A stretch of 64,000 bases of DNA from Ciborinia camelliae (lineage: Eukaryota; Ascomycota; Leotiomycetes; Helotiales; Sclerotiniaceae), in NCBI GenBank assembly GCA_025890175.1, contig JANPYM010000014.1, positions 629,052-693,051 of the forward strand, read 5' to 3'. The notes below the pieces were generated by a model that did no database searches, was not told the origin of the DNA, and saw only the letters and a list, made by a program, of their open reading frames with translations. This document shows, in pieces, positions 1 to 10,737 of the stretch (position 1 is the first letter of the stretch; each line of letters starts with the position of its first letter). A program made the translations under genes and the position numbers.

Positions 1-599
1 ATTTCTATCCTGCGAATTTCTCCAAGCGGAGACCAGTGAATTGGTCTTACCAATTCGTATACACAAAAAGCAACAGGAAAAAACCCGAAAGAAGTCTATT
101 GCGAGGGAGAATTTAGACATGCGAATTCCCAGCCCAGTATTCACCAGTCCCCATAGATCCAGGTAGAGAGACACGAAGAAGAACAAGTGGGAGAGAGTTT
201 TGCTCGATCTCCCAAAACACTCACACACCCAAAATATAATTTGGGCAACAGACTCATGTAAAAAGAAGGCCAGATCGGCCGAGATCATTTGATGGTTTGA
301 GAAGATGACCATATTCAAACAAAAAGAGAAATTGTATCTTGTTGTTGCTGTTGTTTTTCCTGAGCTGAGTTGAAGAAGTACGTTTTGTAATGGTAAATTT
401 CACTATTCTCTATGGTTCCTTTTGGTTTCAGACAATTGTGCCTTTTTGTATGTTGCAACCAAATCCTCGTTCCTTCCCTTTTAGCATTTATTCTTAATGA
501 ATGCATTATCCATTTGGATGATCGAATACCCGAATATTTTGAGGCCAACCCTGAAGTAGTTCCATCAGGATTTGAAAATTTGAAGTGTTTTCAATGTTT
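1..599. other. intergenic, no gene seen
   Basis: I see no convincing coding frame, splice pattern or RNA gene here. The short open frames on both strands lack family signatures. The stretch borders the 18-bp minisatellite and may hold the flank of a gene left of the window. Confidence 0.5.
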
Positions 600-975
600 G
601 AAATTCTCTGGATGATTGAGATTCCCTGAATGATTAAGATTTTCTGAATAATTAAGATTTTCTAAATAATTAAGATTCTCTAAATATTTGAAATTCTTTG
701 AATGATTAAGATTCTCTGAATAATTGAGATCTTCTGAATAATTGAGATTCTCTAAATGTTTGAGATTCTCTAAATGTTTGAGATTCTCTAAATGTTTGAG
801 ATTCTCTAAATGTTTGAGATTCCCTGAATTATTAAGATTTTCTAAATGTTGGAAATCCTTTGATTGTTGAAAATCTTGTGAATGTTTAAACGTTTGAAAT
901 CTTTTGAGTGCTTCAAAATCTCTGAATGTCGGAAATTGTGTAAGTTTTGGAGATTCTCTGAATGTTGGAAATTGA
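600..975. repeat. 18-bp minisatellite array
   Basis: About 20 head-to-tail copies of an 18-base unit of the form GATTCTCTAAATGTTTGA. Four consecutive copies at 746-817 are identical; units to either side diverge by substitution, with variants such as TGAATAATTGAG. Because 18 is a multiple of three, the array produces long open frames with a six-residue periodicity (minus-strand 591-980). I read those as a by-product, since nothing outside the array supports a gene. Confidence 0.9.
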
Positions 976-1243
976 CTCATGGATTGAATGTGTTGGTATC
1001 ATCATAGGTGGTGAAGACGGATTATACTATAAGATCGTAATGTATTCGGCTTGTTTTTCTAAGCTATACTATGCTACAGCTTTTACCTATATGTGCCCGC
1101 TAGCGCATGCACTAGCTGCTATCCAGCGCAAGAAAGAGCTAACAATGCAAAAAAGTCACTCGGAGGAACACCATTCACTCCAACCATGAGCGGATTATAA
1201 TTATATCGCCGCTACTGAATCCATGGACTTTCTGCTCGCCAGC

Positions 1244-2245
1244 TTACAACCTTGGTTCTCCAAGCGACATATCAACTGCGATCAATCTGCGAAGCGCCAT
1301 TTCTGTGCTCACTAAGTCGCCTTCTGACTCACCCACTTTCAAGCCCAAGTCTTGCATCGTCACAATTTTTGCATCCTTTTTTGACCAAGCCTCCTCTCCC
1401 AGTTGCTCCAAAACTTTCAACATCAAGCCCATCTCACCCCCTAATCCAGGCCATAGTAGGTTGACTGCCTCCAAGTCACTCTGCACATAAACCGCGTTAA
1501 TATCCTGACCGTGTTTCTCCGCAACTAGCTTAGCCCACAATCGCAACAGCTCGCCATTTTCCAACCAGTCCGTGACAGCAAATACATATGATACAGGTGA
1601 ACATAACTCGGGTCTCGCCAACATCCTTTCCACCACCAGTCCGATATTGGTGTTGTGATCTCCAACCATGGGCACAATCGTTTGCTTGTTTACCGCCTGG
1701 ACCCAGATGTATTTTTCGGCACTCGCAAGATAATTGAATGTGAAATTTGGATATTGCACATTCTCGGTATAAAAGCCGCCCCATAGAAAAGTTGTTTTTT
1801 CTGCCAGTGACGGATGGGAATCGATGATGTACTCGTCCACTAAGGCCTTGCCGTCCATGTGTGGAACAGTAATTCTGCCACCAGACAACACCGATGCTGA
1901 TGGAAGCGTGGACCAGATGAACTTTTTGAGAGTCGGGATAGCAGCTACTGCATCGACAATATTTTTACCCTGTGTCACCTCCCGGTGTGTATCACCACCA
2001 ACCATCTTTGTGACAGCGAAAATCACCTCCGCAGAAGCGAAAGCAGCGGTTAGACTATGTGGGATATCCAGATCCCCTTCTACCACTTCGACCCCCTTTC
2101 TCATCAATTCTCGTGCCTCGTTCGAGTTTTCATCTCTTGTGATGCCTCGAACTCTGTAGTCTCTGCTTTTGAGAAGTGCATTCGCAACTGATCGCCCTTG
2201 TCCACTGGTGGAACCTAGGACAACTGCTAGCTTCTTTTGCGCCAT
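1244..2245 (-). CDS. NmrA-like NAD(P)-binding protein
   Basis: Intronless, 333 residues. The N-terminus has a beta strand followed by a glycine-rich dinucleotide loop (GSTSGQGRS, about residues 10-18), then an Arg/Glu-rich second strand (GITRDENSNEARELMRKG) and an acidic GDLD motif. This is the layout of atypical short-chain dehydrogenases of the NmrA/HSCARG type, which sense NADP(H) or reduce small substrates. The Tyr-x3-Lys catalytic pair of classical SDRs is not evident, which fits a redox sensor or NmrA-like reductase. I chose the ATG at 2245, which has an A at -3; the open frame extends 12 codons upstream but only to a TTG. The family assignment is firm; the substrate or regulatory partner cannot be read from the sequence. 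Confidence 0.85.
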   Translation of the reverse strand: MAQKKLAVVLGSTSGQGRSVANALLKSRDYRVRGITRDENSNEARELMRKGVEVVEGDLDIPHSLTAAFASAEVIFAVTKMVGGDTHREVTQGKNIVDAVAAIPTLKKFIWSTLPSASVLSGGRITVPHMDGKALVDEYIIDSHPSLAEKTTFLWGGFYTENVQYPNFTFNYLASAEKYIWVQAVNKQTIVPMVGDHNTNIGLVVERMLARPELCSPVSYVFAVTDWLENGELLRLWAKLVAEKHGQDINAVYVQSDLEAVNLLWPGLGGEMGLMLKVLEQLGEEAWSKKDAKIVTMQDLGLKVGESEGDLVSTEMALRRLIAVDMSLGEPRL

Positions 2246-3596
2246 TTTATTGACTGTTAGGTGGGTGTCAGAATAACTCAATATTTGATGTTGGAATGAG
2301 AGAGTTGAAGAATATCACAATCGTGCTGAACGGAGAAAAGCCCTTTCTAATACATTCAGTCAGTCGTTTACTTTCAGAATATGAGACAACGATCAAACTT
2401 ATAGATAGTGTAACCGTTCTTCGGAAGAAAGTTCTTGCCAAGCCTAGAAATTGCGAGTGTGTATTATAACACATCAGCGATTGCACAACAGCTCGCATAT
2501 ATCTGTCGTGCTCAGCCTATGGAATACTCGCTATATCAGATGCTGATTGGTTTTATCGAGCAGAATAACTGCCTTTACACAATTTTCTTCACAAAGCACT
2601 TGCCAGTGTGAAGAAACTAGACCAGTAGTTCTCTGATAATGGAAATACTTTTGGAGCCCTGCGTGGACGTCCTGCTGGACTTGAAAATCAAGATACTACC
2701 GTCGACTGGAAGCACATAGAATTGTGTTGGTATCAACTTGGTGGGTTCAAAGTGTAAAGTACTTTATGCTATAAACGTCGTAAGAATGATGATTCTTGAT
2801 TCTTATAATGCTATGCTAAAGTGATCCCTTATATAGAGATGTTGAAGTGCTAGTTCCTGCGCGTGTCCATATGGTAGGGCCTGGATGCTCGTACGCTTCG
2901 TACGGCCCCTATTTATGATTGTACCGACAAATTGACTTTCAATCTAAAGCAGACCATTCTGGACGGATTAGAATAATTTGATTAGAAACAGCGTGAACCA
3001 CCAATCCATTCTTCCTTTGAAACCACCGCATCAAGCTTCATCTCCGACCACAGACCACATGTAGTCTTTAAAAGAGTCTTAATGTATGAAATGGAGCTAG
3101 TATACTAAAAGATAGGAGTCTTTAAAGTTGTTTTAATGTTTAAAATGAATAGAATCTTTCCAAGAGTCTTAGAGTATCAAATAGATTCAATATTTCATAA
3201 CAGATTTAATGTATTAAGATAACATAGACTTTGACGCTATTTGAATGTCAAGTGATGGTACCCTTATGAGGGTTGATTCGGGTGCGAGACGAATGAGAAT
3301 TCACATTAACATCTTAACTTACAAAAGTGTTGCACGTGATACTGTCGTTTAGCTGGGGGATTCTGCCATCCACCGCCTTCTATTCAAAGCGCCTATAATC
3401 CCCACCTCCTTCGCACCCGATGACCGAAATGACTTTCCAAAAGCTCCATCACACGCGACGCGATTTGATCAAAGTCATCCATCTTGAGAATAATATAGAA
3501 TTTCTCAGTCTCGGCCTCAGCCTTGTGCATTTCAATTCAATTCTCAATTGATCATCTTGCTTCATCTACATTGCCATTCCACGACCAACATCCAGA
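2246..3596. other. intergenic between NmrA-like and histone-chaperone genes
   Basis: This 1.35 kb separates two divergent genes and should hold both promoters. No convincing coding frame. At 3060-3240 there is a degenerate AT-rich series of AGTCTTTAAA-like segments. An ACGCGACGCG element lies at 3453-3462, annotated separately. Confidence 0.55.
3453..3462. promoter_or_regulatory. double MCB-like (ACGCG) element
   Basis: Two overlapping ACGCG cores (ACGCGACGCG) lie 135 bases upstream of the histone-chaperone start codon. ACGCG is the core of the MluI cell-cycle box bound by MBF in yeasts, which drives G1/S genes. Use here is inferred; the same core is clustered upstream of POL1 in this window. 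Confidence 0.4.
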
Positions 3597-5037
3597 ATGT
3601 CACTATCCGATAAAGCGTTAACGAGCGCCCTCTCCAAAACTGTACGCGATGTCTTCCACAGCGACGAGAAAGATAAATTGAGTGTACGATTCATTAGAAC
3701 AAAGGTCGAAGAGAAATATAAGTTGGGTGATGGTTTCTTAAATGAGGGAAAGTGGAAGGACAAGAGTAAAGGGATTATTAAGGGCGAAGTAGTAGGTTTA
3801 TTCATTCCATGAATTAAGTTTAATGAATATGGTGATTGATTCTAACGACTATTCGCAGGAAAAATTGATGCAAGGAGATGATGAAGAGGAAGAGGAAGAG
3901 GAAGAGGAAGAGGAAGAAGCAGAAGAGCCTGTAAAGGCAAAGAATACCAAGAAAACACCCACGAAGAAGGCTACACCTGCAGCGAAAGGAACGAAACGAG
4001 CTTCGATGGAGAAGAAGGCACCCCCTCCAAAGAGACAGAAGAAAGAAGAAACTCCCGTTTCTGAATCCGAACTTTCTGAGCTTGCGGAGTCAGAGATATC
4101 AGAGATTGATTCCGAAGTGAGCGAAGATGTGCCAAAAGCAAAATCAAAGAAACAAGTCAAGAAGTCTGCAAAAGCCAATTCCGACAATGAAGTCACCGAC
4201 AACGAAGATGAGGTAGCACCCAAGCAAATCAAGAAGCCATTACAGAAAGAAGTGGCCTCTTCCGATTCTGAATTGTCCGACATCGAATCAATTGCTCAAC
4301 CCGATGCAAAATCTCCCTCCAAATCTGCATCCCCAAAGATCCGCGATTCATCGTTATCCACTCCCCCCAAAACTGAGGAAGAAGACTCTCCGATACCTGC
4401 AAACAAGGAAGATGCAGGCAATGAATCCGACTCCTCAGCTATGTCAGTTGTTCTTGATGGACCTTTAACCACCAAATCTCGTGCCAAAAAATCCAAATCC
4501 ACCTCGTCCAAGGCCACCAAAGTAACAAAAACCACCAAACCTAAAGTCGCCAAGGCAAAATCTACAGCAGAACTCACACCTAACGAACAACTCATCAAAA
4601 CCCTCCAATCGCAACTCGTCAAATGTGGAATCCGCAAAATCTGGGCTTTCGAATTGAAGAAATGTGAGACAGAGAAAGAGAAAATTAAACACTTGAAGAA
4701 CATGTTAACGGAGGTGGGTATGACTGGGCGTTTTAGCGAGGGAAGAGCGAGAGAAATTAAGGAGATGAGAGAACTGCAGGCGGATTTGGAGGCGGTGAAG
4801 GAAGGCGACAAAGTATGGGGTCTGGGCAGAGGTTCGAGGAGAACTGGGGGTGGCGCTAAAGAGGAGAAGAAGAAGATCGAGAGTAGTGACGATGATAGCA
4901 AAAGCAAAAGCGGCAGTACTAAAGATGAGGATGACGATAGCGAAGACGAGGATGAAGATGTGGAAATTTCTGCTAGGGCCAGAAGAAAGAATGATTTGGC
5001 ATTCTTGGGTGATGAGGAAAGTAGCGATGATGATTGA
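3597..5037 (+). CDS. HIRIP3/CHZ-type histone chaperone
   Basis: Two exons (3597-3791, 3859-5037) give 457 residues; the 67-base intron has GTAGGT, a TCTAAC branch site and CAG. Residues 1-65 form a small helical domain like the DEK C-terminal fold found at the N-terminus of HIRIP3-type proteins. A poly-Glu tract (from about residue 73) and Lys/Ser/Glu-rich disordered sequence follow. Residues about 307-378 hold the conserved block (LVKCGIRKIW, LKNMLTEVGMTGRFSEGRA) typical of the HIRIP3/CHZ histone-binding region, then an acidic Asp/Ser tail. Proteins of this family bind H2A-H2B in the nucleus. Acidic tracts and the block order support the call; orthology to a named fungal gene is not established. 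An ACGCGACGCG element upstream suggests S-phase expression. Confidence 0.75.
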
Positions 5038-5796
5038 GCGCTATGGCGCCTGTACAAAGAACTTGAGGGAATCTGGATTTTGATTATGGGAGTTGTAAGG
5101 TACGCAGGTCAAGGTCATGGTTATGATATCTATCTCAGGGGTCTGTTGGACGAATATGTATACGTCTGCATTTGTGTATTACATTCGGGGTTATAGGATA
5201 CAACATACCATACCTAATATCAAGGGGTCAACTTCTACAGAAATAATATCTATCTCACTACTGTTGACCCTCGAGTTGCGGTTTCTGTGCACAGGTAGCG
5301 TGGCACGATAGAGTGATAGATGGGAGGTCCTAGTTCGGGATATGAAATGCCACAATGGTAAGTGGTAAAGTGGTACAGTGGTGCACGGTAGGGTATGTAA
5401 GTCACATCATCGCTTTTAACATTTTGACCTAAGCTAACTCACAATATTCCTTCCGTCAAGTACATATAATATTCCTCACACCACTCATCGGTATAATATC
5501 CCTCCGTTGTCCTTTCTTTCATTCATTCATTCATGCCATACTTCTTTCTCTCTTGTCCTCTCCCTTACAATCAATTTCTTCCCTCTCTCCTTTTCCCTTG
5601 GCTGTTCTTTGTCTCTGACCTTCTGTTTTTTTTTTTGCTTAATCGTGTAGTTGTAGGAGCGAAAGGAGATGGTGGTGGTTGTGGTTGTGGTGGAGTTGAA
5701 AGAGGTGGTGCTGGGTGGTGGTGCTGGGTGGTGGTGCTGGGTGGTGGTGGTAGTGGCGGTAGTAGTGGTGGGTATCTTAGTGATACGGATAATATT
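5038..5796. other. intergenic with GGT/GTT simple repeats
   Basis: No gene seen. From about 5671 to 5775 the plus strand is a GGTGGT/TGGTGC simple-sequence run. It continues into the purine-rich AGGAGC/ATGAAG repeats that encode the Ser/Cys-rich tail of the next minus-strand frame. Plus-strand open frames here are composed only of such repeats. Confidence 0.5.
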
Positions 5797-6666
5797 CTAT
5801 AGGCGGGACGAAGAGGAGGAACATGAAGAGGAGCATGAAGAGGGGCAGCATGAAGAGCAGGAGCATGGAGAGGAGGAGCATGGAGAGGAGGAACATGAAT
5901 AGTAGGAGCATGGAGAGGAATAGCATGAATAGTAGGAGCCTGAAGAGGAGGAGGATGGAGAGGGGGAGAATGAAGAGCTGGAGGATGGAGAGGAGGATGA
6001 AGAGGAATATCGATAAGGAGGTCCGAAGTTTGGATAATGGGGAGGTGGTGGCATGGAATATCTAACGTTTAGACGGGGAGGAAACGCTGCTGGTGGTGGT
6101 GGAGGTGGTGGTGGTGGCGGTGATGGTATTGGATCTCGTCGACCTCGATGTGCGAAACCGGTATATGAACCACTCGATGAAGTATCACTGAATCGTACAG
6201 ATCTCGCACCTGTTTCGTATCGAGAATGGGGTTCGTGATATTCGCCGTATCGATCAATAATGAAGTAGCTCGTATTTGAAGTGTGTTCGGGATATGGTGA
6301 GGACTGTGGAGGTCTGGGTCTTCGAATGTAGTTCGTATGGAATGAATCGGGAGTGTGGGTAGATGTATTGTGTCTGAAAGTGGGAGACGGTGAGGATCGA
6401 GGAAAAGATGTATGTCGGGAAGGTGGTGGATATTGAGAAGCGGATTGTCATTGTTCGTCTTTAGTTTTGAGAGGTTCAACATGGTTGCATTGAGGTGATG
6501 ATTGAGCTTGACCAGGTTTGGAACTCTCGGGAGGTGGTGTGCCCTCGGGAGATTCACCTGCTTCTTCCACTTCATGAGCATCGTCTCCGGTCTCCGACCC
6601 AAAATACTCCTCGATTTCCATGCTATCTTCTAGTGTGGGAGAAGTGTCTTTATTAGAATCAGACAT
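5797..6666 (-). pseudogene. disordered-protein gene interrupted by one in-frame TGA
   Basis: From the ATG at 6666 a frame runs 72 codons (acidic, Ser/Pro/Glu-rich), hits TGA at 6448-6450, then stays open in the same frame for 216 more codons to 5797. I checked codon by codon from 6445 to 6055 and found no other stop. The downstream half encodes a Pro/Ser/His-rich stretch, a nine-proline run, a PPRLNVR motif and a Ser/Cys/Tyr-rich tail. PPRLNIR also occurs in the neighbour at 8783-10147, so the second half looks like former or current coding sequence of the same family. Possibilities are a nonsense-mutated gene, a 72-residue product with untranslated remnant, stop readthrough, or a sequence error. 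No splice pair removes the TGA. Function unknown. Confidence 0.6.
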
Positions 6667-7190
6667 ATTTCCTTTTCGATGTTGGTTTTATTGATGATAA
6701 TGATTATTGAAAGTGTTGATTTTGATGAAAGTTTCGTTGTGGTGTTGATGAAAAGAAACAGGAACAGGAACAGAAAGAGGCAGAGGCTGAACGCTTAAAT
6801 ATCTAGATAAATTCTAAGGTCTTAGCTTAGGCCTAGGAGCCAAGGAGTTCTCCGAATCACATATGCTTCTACTGAATGATCATAAAATAAGATACTTCAT
6901 GAGGCTCACGACTGATGACTCGGTTTCGTAACATTATTTAATGAAATACCTACCTAGGTAGGCAACTCCCAATCCAGCGTATGTTTAGCGAGTGTACCTT
7001 GACCTAGCAAGTTAGGAAAAAGTAAATATAAGAGATCGTACATGACAATAAAATCTATGACGGGGCTGTAATATCATCGATTTGAATTCTAGGCCTCAAT
7101 GCTATTTGTTATTCCTCCATTTCTTCAATACCCGTCAAACATCAAGCTGCCTTTGCCCGCCCGTTTCATTTCTCAAGTCCATCTCATTGC
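6667..7190. other. intergenic
   Basis: Promoter side of the preceding minus-strand gene and 3' side of the next. No coding frame. A palindromic CTACCTAGGTAGG run lies at about 6951-6963; similar words recur between genes throughout the window. Confidence 0.5.
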
Positions 7191-7868
7191 TTAAGTCCTG
7201 CTCGCTGCCGCCCATTCCCTTTCCATGCTTGCCGTGGGACGATGTATAATCCTTGGATTTTTGTCATTCTCCAGGAGGGAACATCTGGGACACCAAACTT
7301 GCAGTCCGCTTCTAGTATAACCTATCAATTCATACGACGATGATATTTCCCGATCGGTAAGACGTCTAATGAGAACTGGAGGCTCAGGAGATAGAGTATG
7401 CCGTGGAAGTGACTGTGAACGTGGACGTGTTGCATCATAACCCAAACATGAGAAGTCCAGTTTCCCCAGTGGTCTAATGCGTACGGAATTACGACCTGCT
7501 TGATAGTGGAAACGCGGGTTAAGAGGGGAGTGAAATTCGACGGTTTCAGAAAGAGGATTCTGTAAAGACATATCGTCCGAAAGTATATCGATGAATACAA
7601 ACTTCTGGCCGGTATGTTGATCAGTTTCCTCGCAAATTCTAGTTTCTGCGTTGAAGGATGTAGTTGGAGATGCAGTATATCCATAAGGATAGGCGAGTGC
7701 TCTTCCTCTAGGTTCATCTTCTGCATAAAATGAAGCTCTGGGTGCCCCATCAGTAGAAATAACAACCTGAGAGTCGTAAAGATCTTCTACATCCAATATG
7801 ACCTCGGGTCTTCTCTGTCTGTTGGGAGATTGGTGTCTCGCTCTTCGTTGATATTGCACCGGAATCAT
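7191..7868 (-). CDS. uncharacterised Arg-rich protein of the array
   Basis: A single exon of 225 residues from the ATG at 7868. The N-terminus is basic (PVQYQRRARHQ) and a degenerate Pro/Ser/Arg-rich sequence follows. The C-terminal third is more ordered, with a WCPRC motif. I recognise no family. The open frame continues upstream to an ATG at 8009 that would add a hydrophobic segment (FAYLKFQLLFVVHFL). I prefer 7868 because the leader above it resembles those of the neighbouring genes, with GTTGAAAAG-ATG at the start and ATTCAACCCTTC-like words upstream. If 8009 is used, the protein gains a signal-anchor-like segment. It is the second of five same-strand genes of similar character. Function unknown. 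Confidence 0.6.
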   Translation of the reverse strand: MIPVQYQRRARHQSPNRQRRPEVILDVEDLYDSQVVISTDGAPRASFYAEDEPRGRALAYPYGYTASPTTSFNAETRICEETDQHTGQKFVFIDILSDDMSLQNPLSETVEFHSPLNPRFHYQAGRNSVRIRPLGKLDFSCLGYDATRPRSQSLPRHTLSPEPPVLIRRLTDREISSSYELIGYTRSGLQVWCPRCSLLENDKNPRIIHRPTASMEREWAAASRT

Positions 7869-8782
7869 CTTTTCAACTTGATGAAGGGTTGAATGTTGAT
7901 ATGAAGTTGGCTTCGGTGTTGATGTTAAGAAGTGGACAACAAACAGAAGCTGGAATTTTAAATAAGCAAATTTAAGCCGCATGAATCGTGAAATCCACAC
8001 ATCATTCATTCACATTGATCATCTCTCAAATCGTATTTCGATTTGACACACTTGAACACATACGCAGGATATAACATCATCGATTATTCATTATGCCTTC
8101 ATTACACGACACATATCTCCATATCCACGTTCCAACATTCAGATAATCCAATCCAAACTCTCAAAGTAAGATGAGTAGAATCTAACCTCGAATCTACAAA
8201 TATGACTTTGATGATCAGATATTCCGATCCCAACTCTCAAAATAAGACCTATTTATCAATCTCCAACGCCAATTTCACAAATCAAATGTTCCAATCCTAA
8301 CTCCCAAAATAAGACCTTATTAGTATTCCAACTCCAAAATCAAAAATCAAATCCGCCAATCCGGACTCTCGAAATAAGATGGGTAAATCTACAAGTTTAA
8401 AGCGAACCATTAGCATGGCATGCATAAATCCAACTTCGATGAGCAGATATTCCAGCTTGAACTCTCGAAATAAGACTTACCTGCCAAACCAATGCCAATT
8501 TCCAAAATCAAACACTCCAATCCTGACTCTCGAAATAAGGTCTGCTTATTATCCTAACGCCAACTTTAAAAGTTAGATACTCCAATCCCACTCTCGAAAT
8601 ATGACTTACTCATTGTTCCAATACCAACTGTAAATACTCCGATTCGAACTTTTGAAATACGACTTCCTCATAGTGCGTTTGCACGTTAGCAACATTATCT
8701 TTTATGATACGCTTCTTCATTGCTTCTCGGGGCCCGTTGCAGTAACCTTCCTCTCTCCCTCCCTCTACCTCTCTCGCTCCAT
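7869..8782. other. intergenic holding a degenerate repeat
   Basis: Leader and promoter of the gene ending at 7191, followed by an eight-copy degenerate repeat (8156-8660, separate entry) and a C/T-rich segment near 8755-8790. No convincing coding frame. Confidence 0.5.
8156..8660. repeat. eight-copy degenerate ~65-bp repeat
   Basis: The core AACTCTCGAAATAAGAC recurs with small changes at about 8156, 8232, 8299, 8364, 8460, 8525, 8589 and 8647. Each copy is usually preceded by CCAATCC. Spacing is mostly 58-76 bases, with one 96-base interval. The copies are diverged, so this is an old array. It lies between two genes of the 5.8-12.9 kb array. Confidence 0.75.
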
Positions 8783-10147
8783 CTATCTCCTTCGTAGTTC
8801 CCTTGTTAGAACTATATACGCCGCATCCCCCATCGCTTGGTGGTCCTCATATAATAAGCTTATCGGAGATCCCGGGTTTAGCATCATACATTCGTCATCA
8901 ACCATTTTTGACAGCCTCGAAATATAGTCGTCGGTTTCTTCAAATACCCAATCTACAATTCCCTGAAATATTCCTTGGGGACTTTTGTAGACAGTTGACC
9001 TTCCACTGCTCTGCATTATGTAATTCAAATAACTTGCATAATTTGCAGACTCTGTCGATAGCCTCGGCATTGTCTGACTTGGAGGAGAGACAGGAGGAGG
9101 AGTGGTGCATGTACGAGTCTCTTGGGGACTGAATTCCGTGACTGTTTCACTTGTGTGCGTATAAGTACCATAACCTGCAGACTGATATGATGATCCCGAA
9201 TTTGGTTCGACTTCAACGATTCGGTAATGAATAGGAGGTGTATTTGTACTTGTAGAGGGCGGAGTATGAAAGCTTCGAAGGCCAGGAGGAATAGGGGCAG
9301 ATCTCGATGAACATCGAGGTGACAGAGGGGGAATGCTTGGAGAGCCAAGAGAAGGAGAACGTCTTGATGAGCGTTGAGGTGAAAAAGAACGAAGGTGTGG
9401 AGAGCCAAGAGGAGAACGTCTTGATGAATTTCGAGGTGGCACAGGACGAATGATTGGATAGATAAGAGGAGAAGAATAACGTGTAGATGAATATCTAGAG
9501 GGCAAATTATAAAAGCTTCGATTTGTATTGTCCGAACGAGGAGGAAATTGATCCGATCTTCCACGTGGAAATTGAGATCCGGCGTATGTAGGTCTAATGT
9601 TTAATCTAGGGGGAAGATGAGAGCCTACCGGTGGAGATTGAGTTCGGTCGAATGAGTTACTACCGTCGTATGCATATGAACCCTGAGCAGCGGTGTGATC
9701 TGCATATGAAGCTTGCGGTGGGATATCAGAATCGAAGCTGAATGGAGACCTCCGACCTTCAGGGGATGGGCTATAAACAGGGTCCTCGAAATTTGGAGAC
9801 CTATGACGATGTTTATGGGAACGAGAACGAGGTTTAGAGTACCGACGACGTCCACGAGATTCGGGACGATCATGATGTTTGGTGGATGAAGACTTTCGAC
9901 GCCCCCGATCTTCAGGCCATAGGCTATCAGAATCGTCCTCGACATATGCAGGCGGCCTATCACGATGTTTATTGGGATGAGGTTGAGAGTTCCGATCTGT
10001 ACGTGACTCATTGTCTTCATAGGAATCCGGAGATTGTCCACGCTCTGGTCCATCGTAATCTTCGACATTGATGCCACCATAGCGAGTTCGGGGTGGATTC
10101 CGATACGGTTGACCTCCTGCTTGATACTTTTGGACGTCTTTTGACAT
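8783..10147 (-). CDS. SR/proline-rich disordered protein of the array
   Basis: Single exon, 454 residues, start at 10147 in the context CGAAAATGTC. The first third is rich in Arg, Asp and Ser (RGRRKSSSTKHHDR, SRSHKHRHRSPN). The middle has RRSPLGSP / RRSPSLGSP / SPQRSS repeats typical of SR-type phosphorylatable sequence, and the last ~90 residues look folded (GIVDWVFEETDDYISRL, ISLLYEDHQAMGDAAY). A PPRLNIR motif is shared with the interrupted gene at 5797-6666. It could be an RNA-processing-type SR protein, but no RRM or zinc knuckle is present, so no function is claimed. Codons upstream of 10147 are open but unlike protein, being made of the leader's TCGATGTGAATA repeats. Confidence 0.65.
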   Translation of the reverse strand: MSKDVQKYQAGGQPYRNPPRTRYGGINVEDYDGPERGQSPDSYEDNESRTDRNSQPHPNKHRDRPPAYVEDDSDSLWPEDRGRRKSSSTKHHDRPESRGRRRYSKPRSRSHKHRHRSPNFEDPVYSPSPEGRRSPFSFDSDIPPQASYADHTAAQGSYAYDGSNSFDRTQSPPVGSHLPPRLNIRPTYAGSQFPRGRSDQFPPRSDNTNRSFYNLPSRYSSTRYSSPLIYPIIRPVPPRNSSRRSPLGSPHLRSFSPQRSSRRSPSLGSPSIPPLSPRCSSRSAPIPPGLRSFHTPPSTSTNTPPIHYRIVEVEPNSGSSYQSAGYGTYTHTSETVTEFSPQETRTCTTPPPVSPPSQTMPRLSTESANYASYLNYIMQSSGRSTVYKSPQGIFQGIVDWVFEETDDYISRLSKMVDDECMMLNPGSPISLLYEDHQAMGDAAYIVLTRELRRR

Positions 10148-10737
10148 TTTCGTTTCGATATTGGTTTGGGGTATTGGCTTTGATTTGGATGTTCGATGTG
10201 AATACTCGATGTGAATGCTCGATGTGAATATTCGATGTGGTAAGTGATGTCTTTGATGAAAAAGTATTGATTTCAATGTAGAAGTTTAATATTGATGAAG
10301 TTGCATATGAATATTAACGAAGTGATATTGATATTGATATTGATAGTGATGAAGTGATATTGATAGTGATAAAGTTGCATCGTGATATTGACAAAATTGC
10401 CTTTCGAAATTGATGAAACTGGATATCAACAATGATGAAGATAAGTAGGAGGAGAGGAGAGGGTAGCAAGAAGCCGAAGCCGAAGCCGAAGCGTCGAGAA
10501 GCAAAGATCCGGGCGACCTATGAGTATCTGACATCCATATTTCATGACCGACCTCGAGTGTGAGTAATCGATCGAAAAGACCATTCCCAGAACCAGGATT
10601 GGCTTTCGAAAATCCTTCGAACATCACTTGAAAACTATTGGGTATGTAAAATCACCGATTTTGGGTTTTTATAGGCTTAAATATCTTTCATTGTTCTTCC
10701 ATACGTACAGTGCATATGATTCCTCGTCTTGACGAAT
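10148..10737. other. leader and upstream region of the SR-rich gene
   Basis: Directly upstream of the ATG are short repeats (TCGATGTGAATAC-like, 10190-10240), then GATATTGATATTG hexamer-type repeats (10316-10400). A segment at about 10560-10640 (ccattcccagaaccaggat to ttgggtatgt) resembles 12000-12065 in front of the next gene of the array, which suggests promoter duplication. A 113-codon open frame (10286-10627) covers this segment; I do not call it a gene. Confidence 0.45.

Noticed and set aside
591..980. 129-codon minus-strand frame with ENLKHL repeats
   Set aside because: Entirely produced by the 18-bp minisatellite; no sequence outside the array supports a protein.
2246..2281. NmrA-like start at 2281
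   Set aside because: That codon is TTG; the ATG at 2245 has a good context and starts directly before the dinucleotide-binding strand.
3849..5057. Long minus-strand Ser-rich frames opposite the histone-chaperone gene
   Set aside because: Mirror images of acidic GAA/GAT codons; the plus strand has the splice sites and conserved block.
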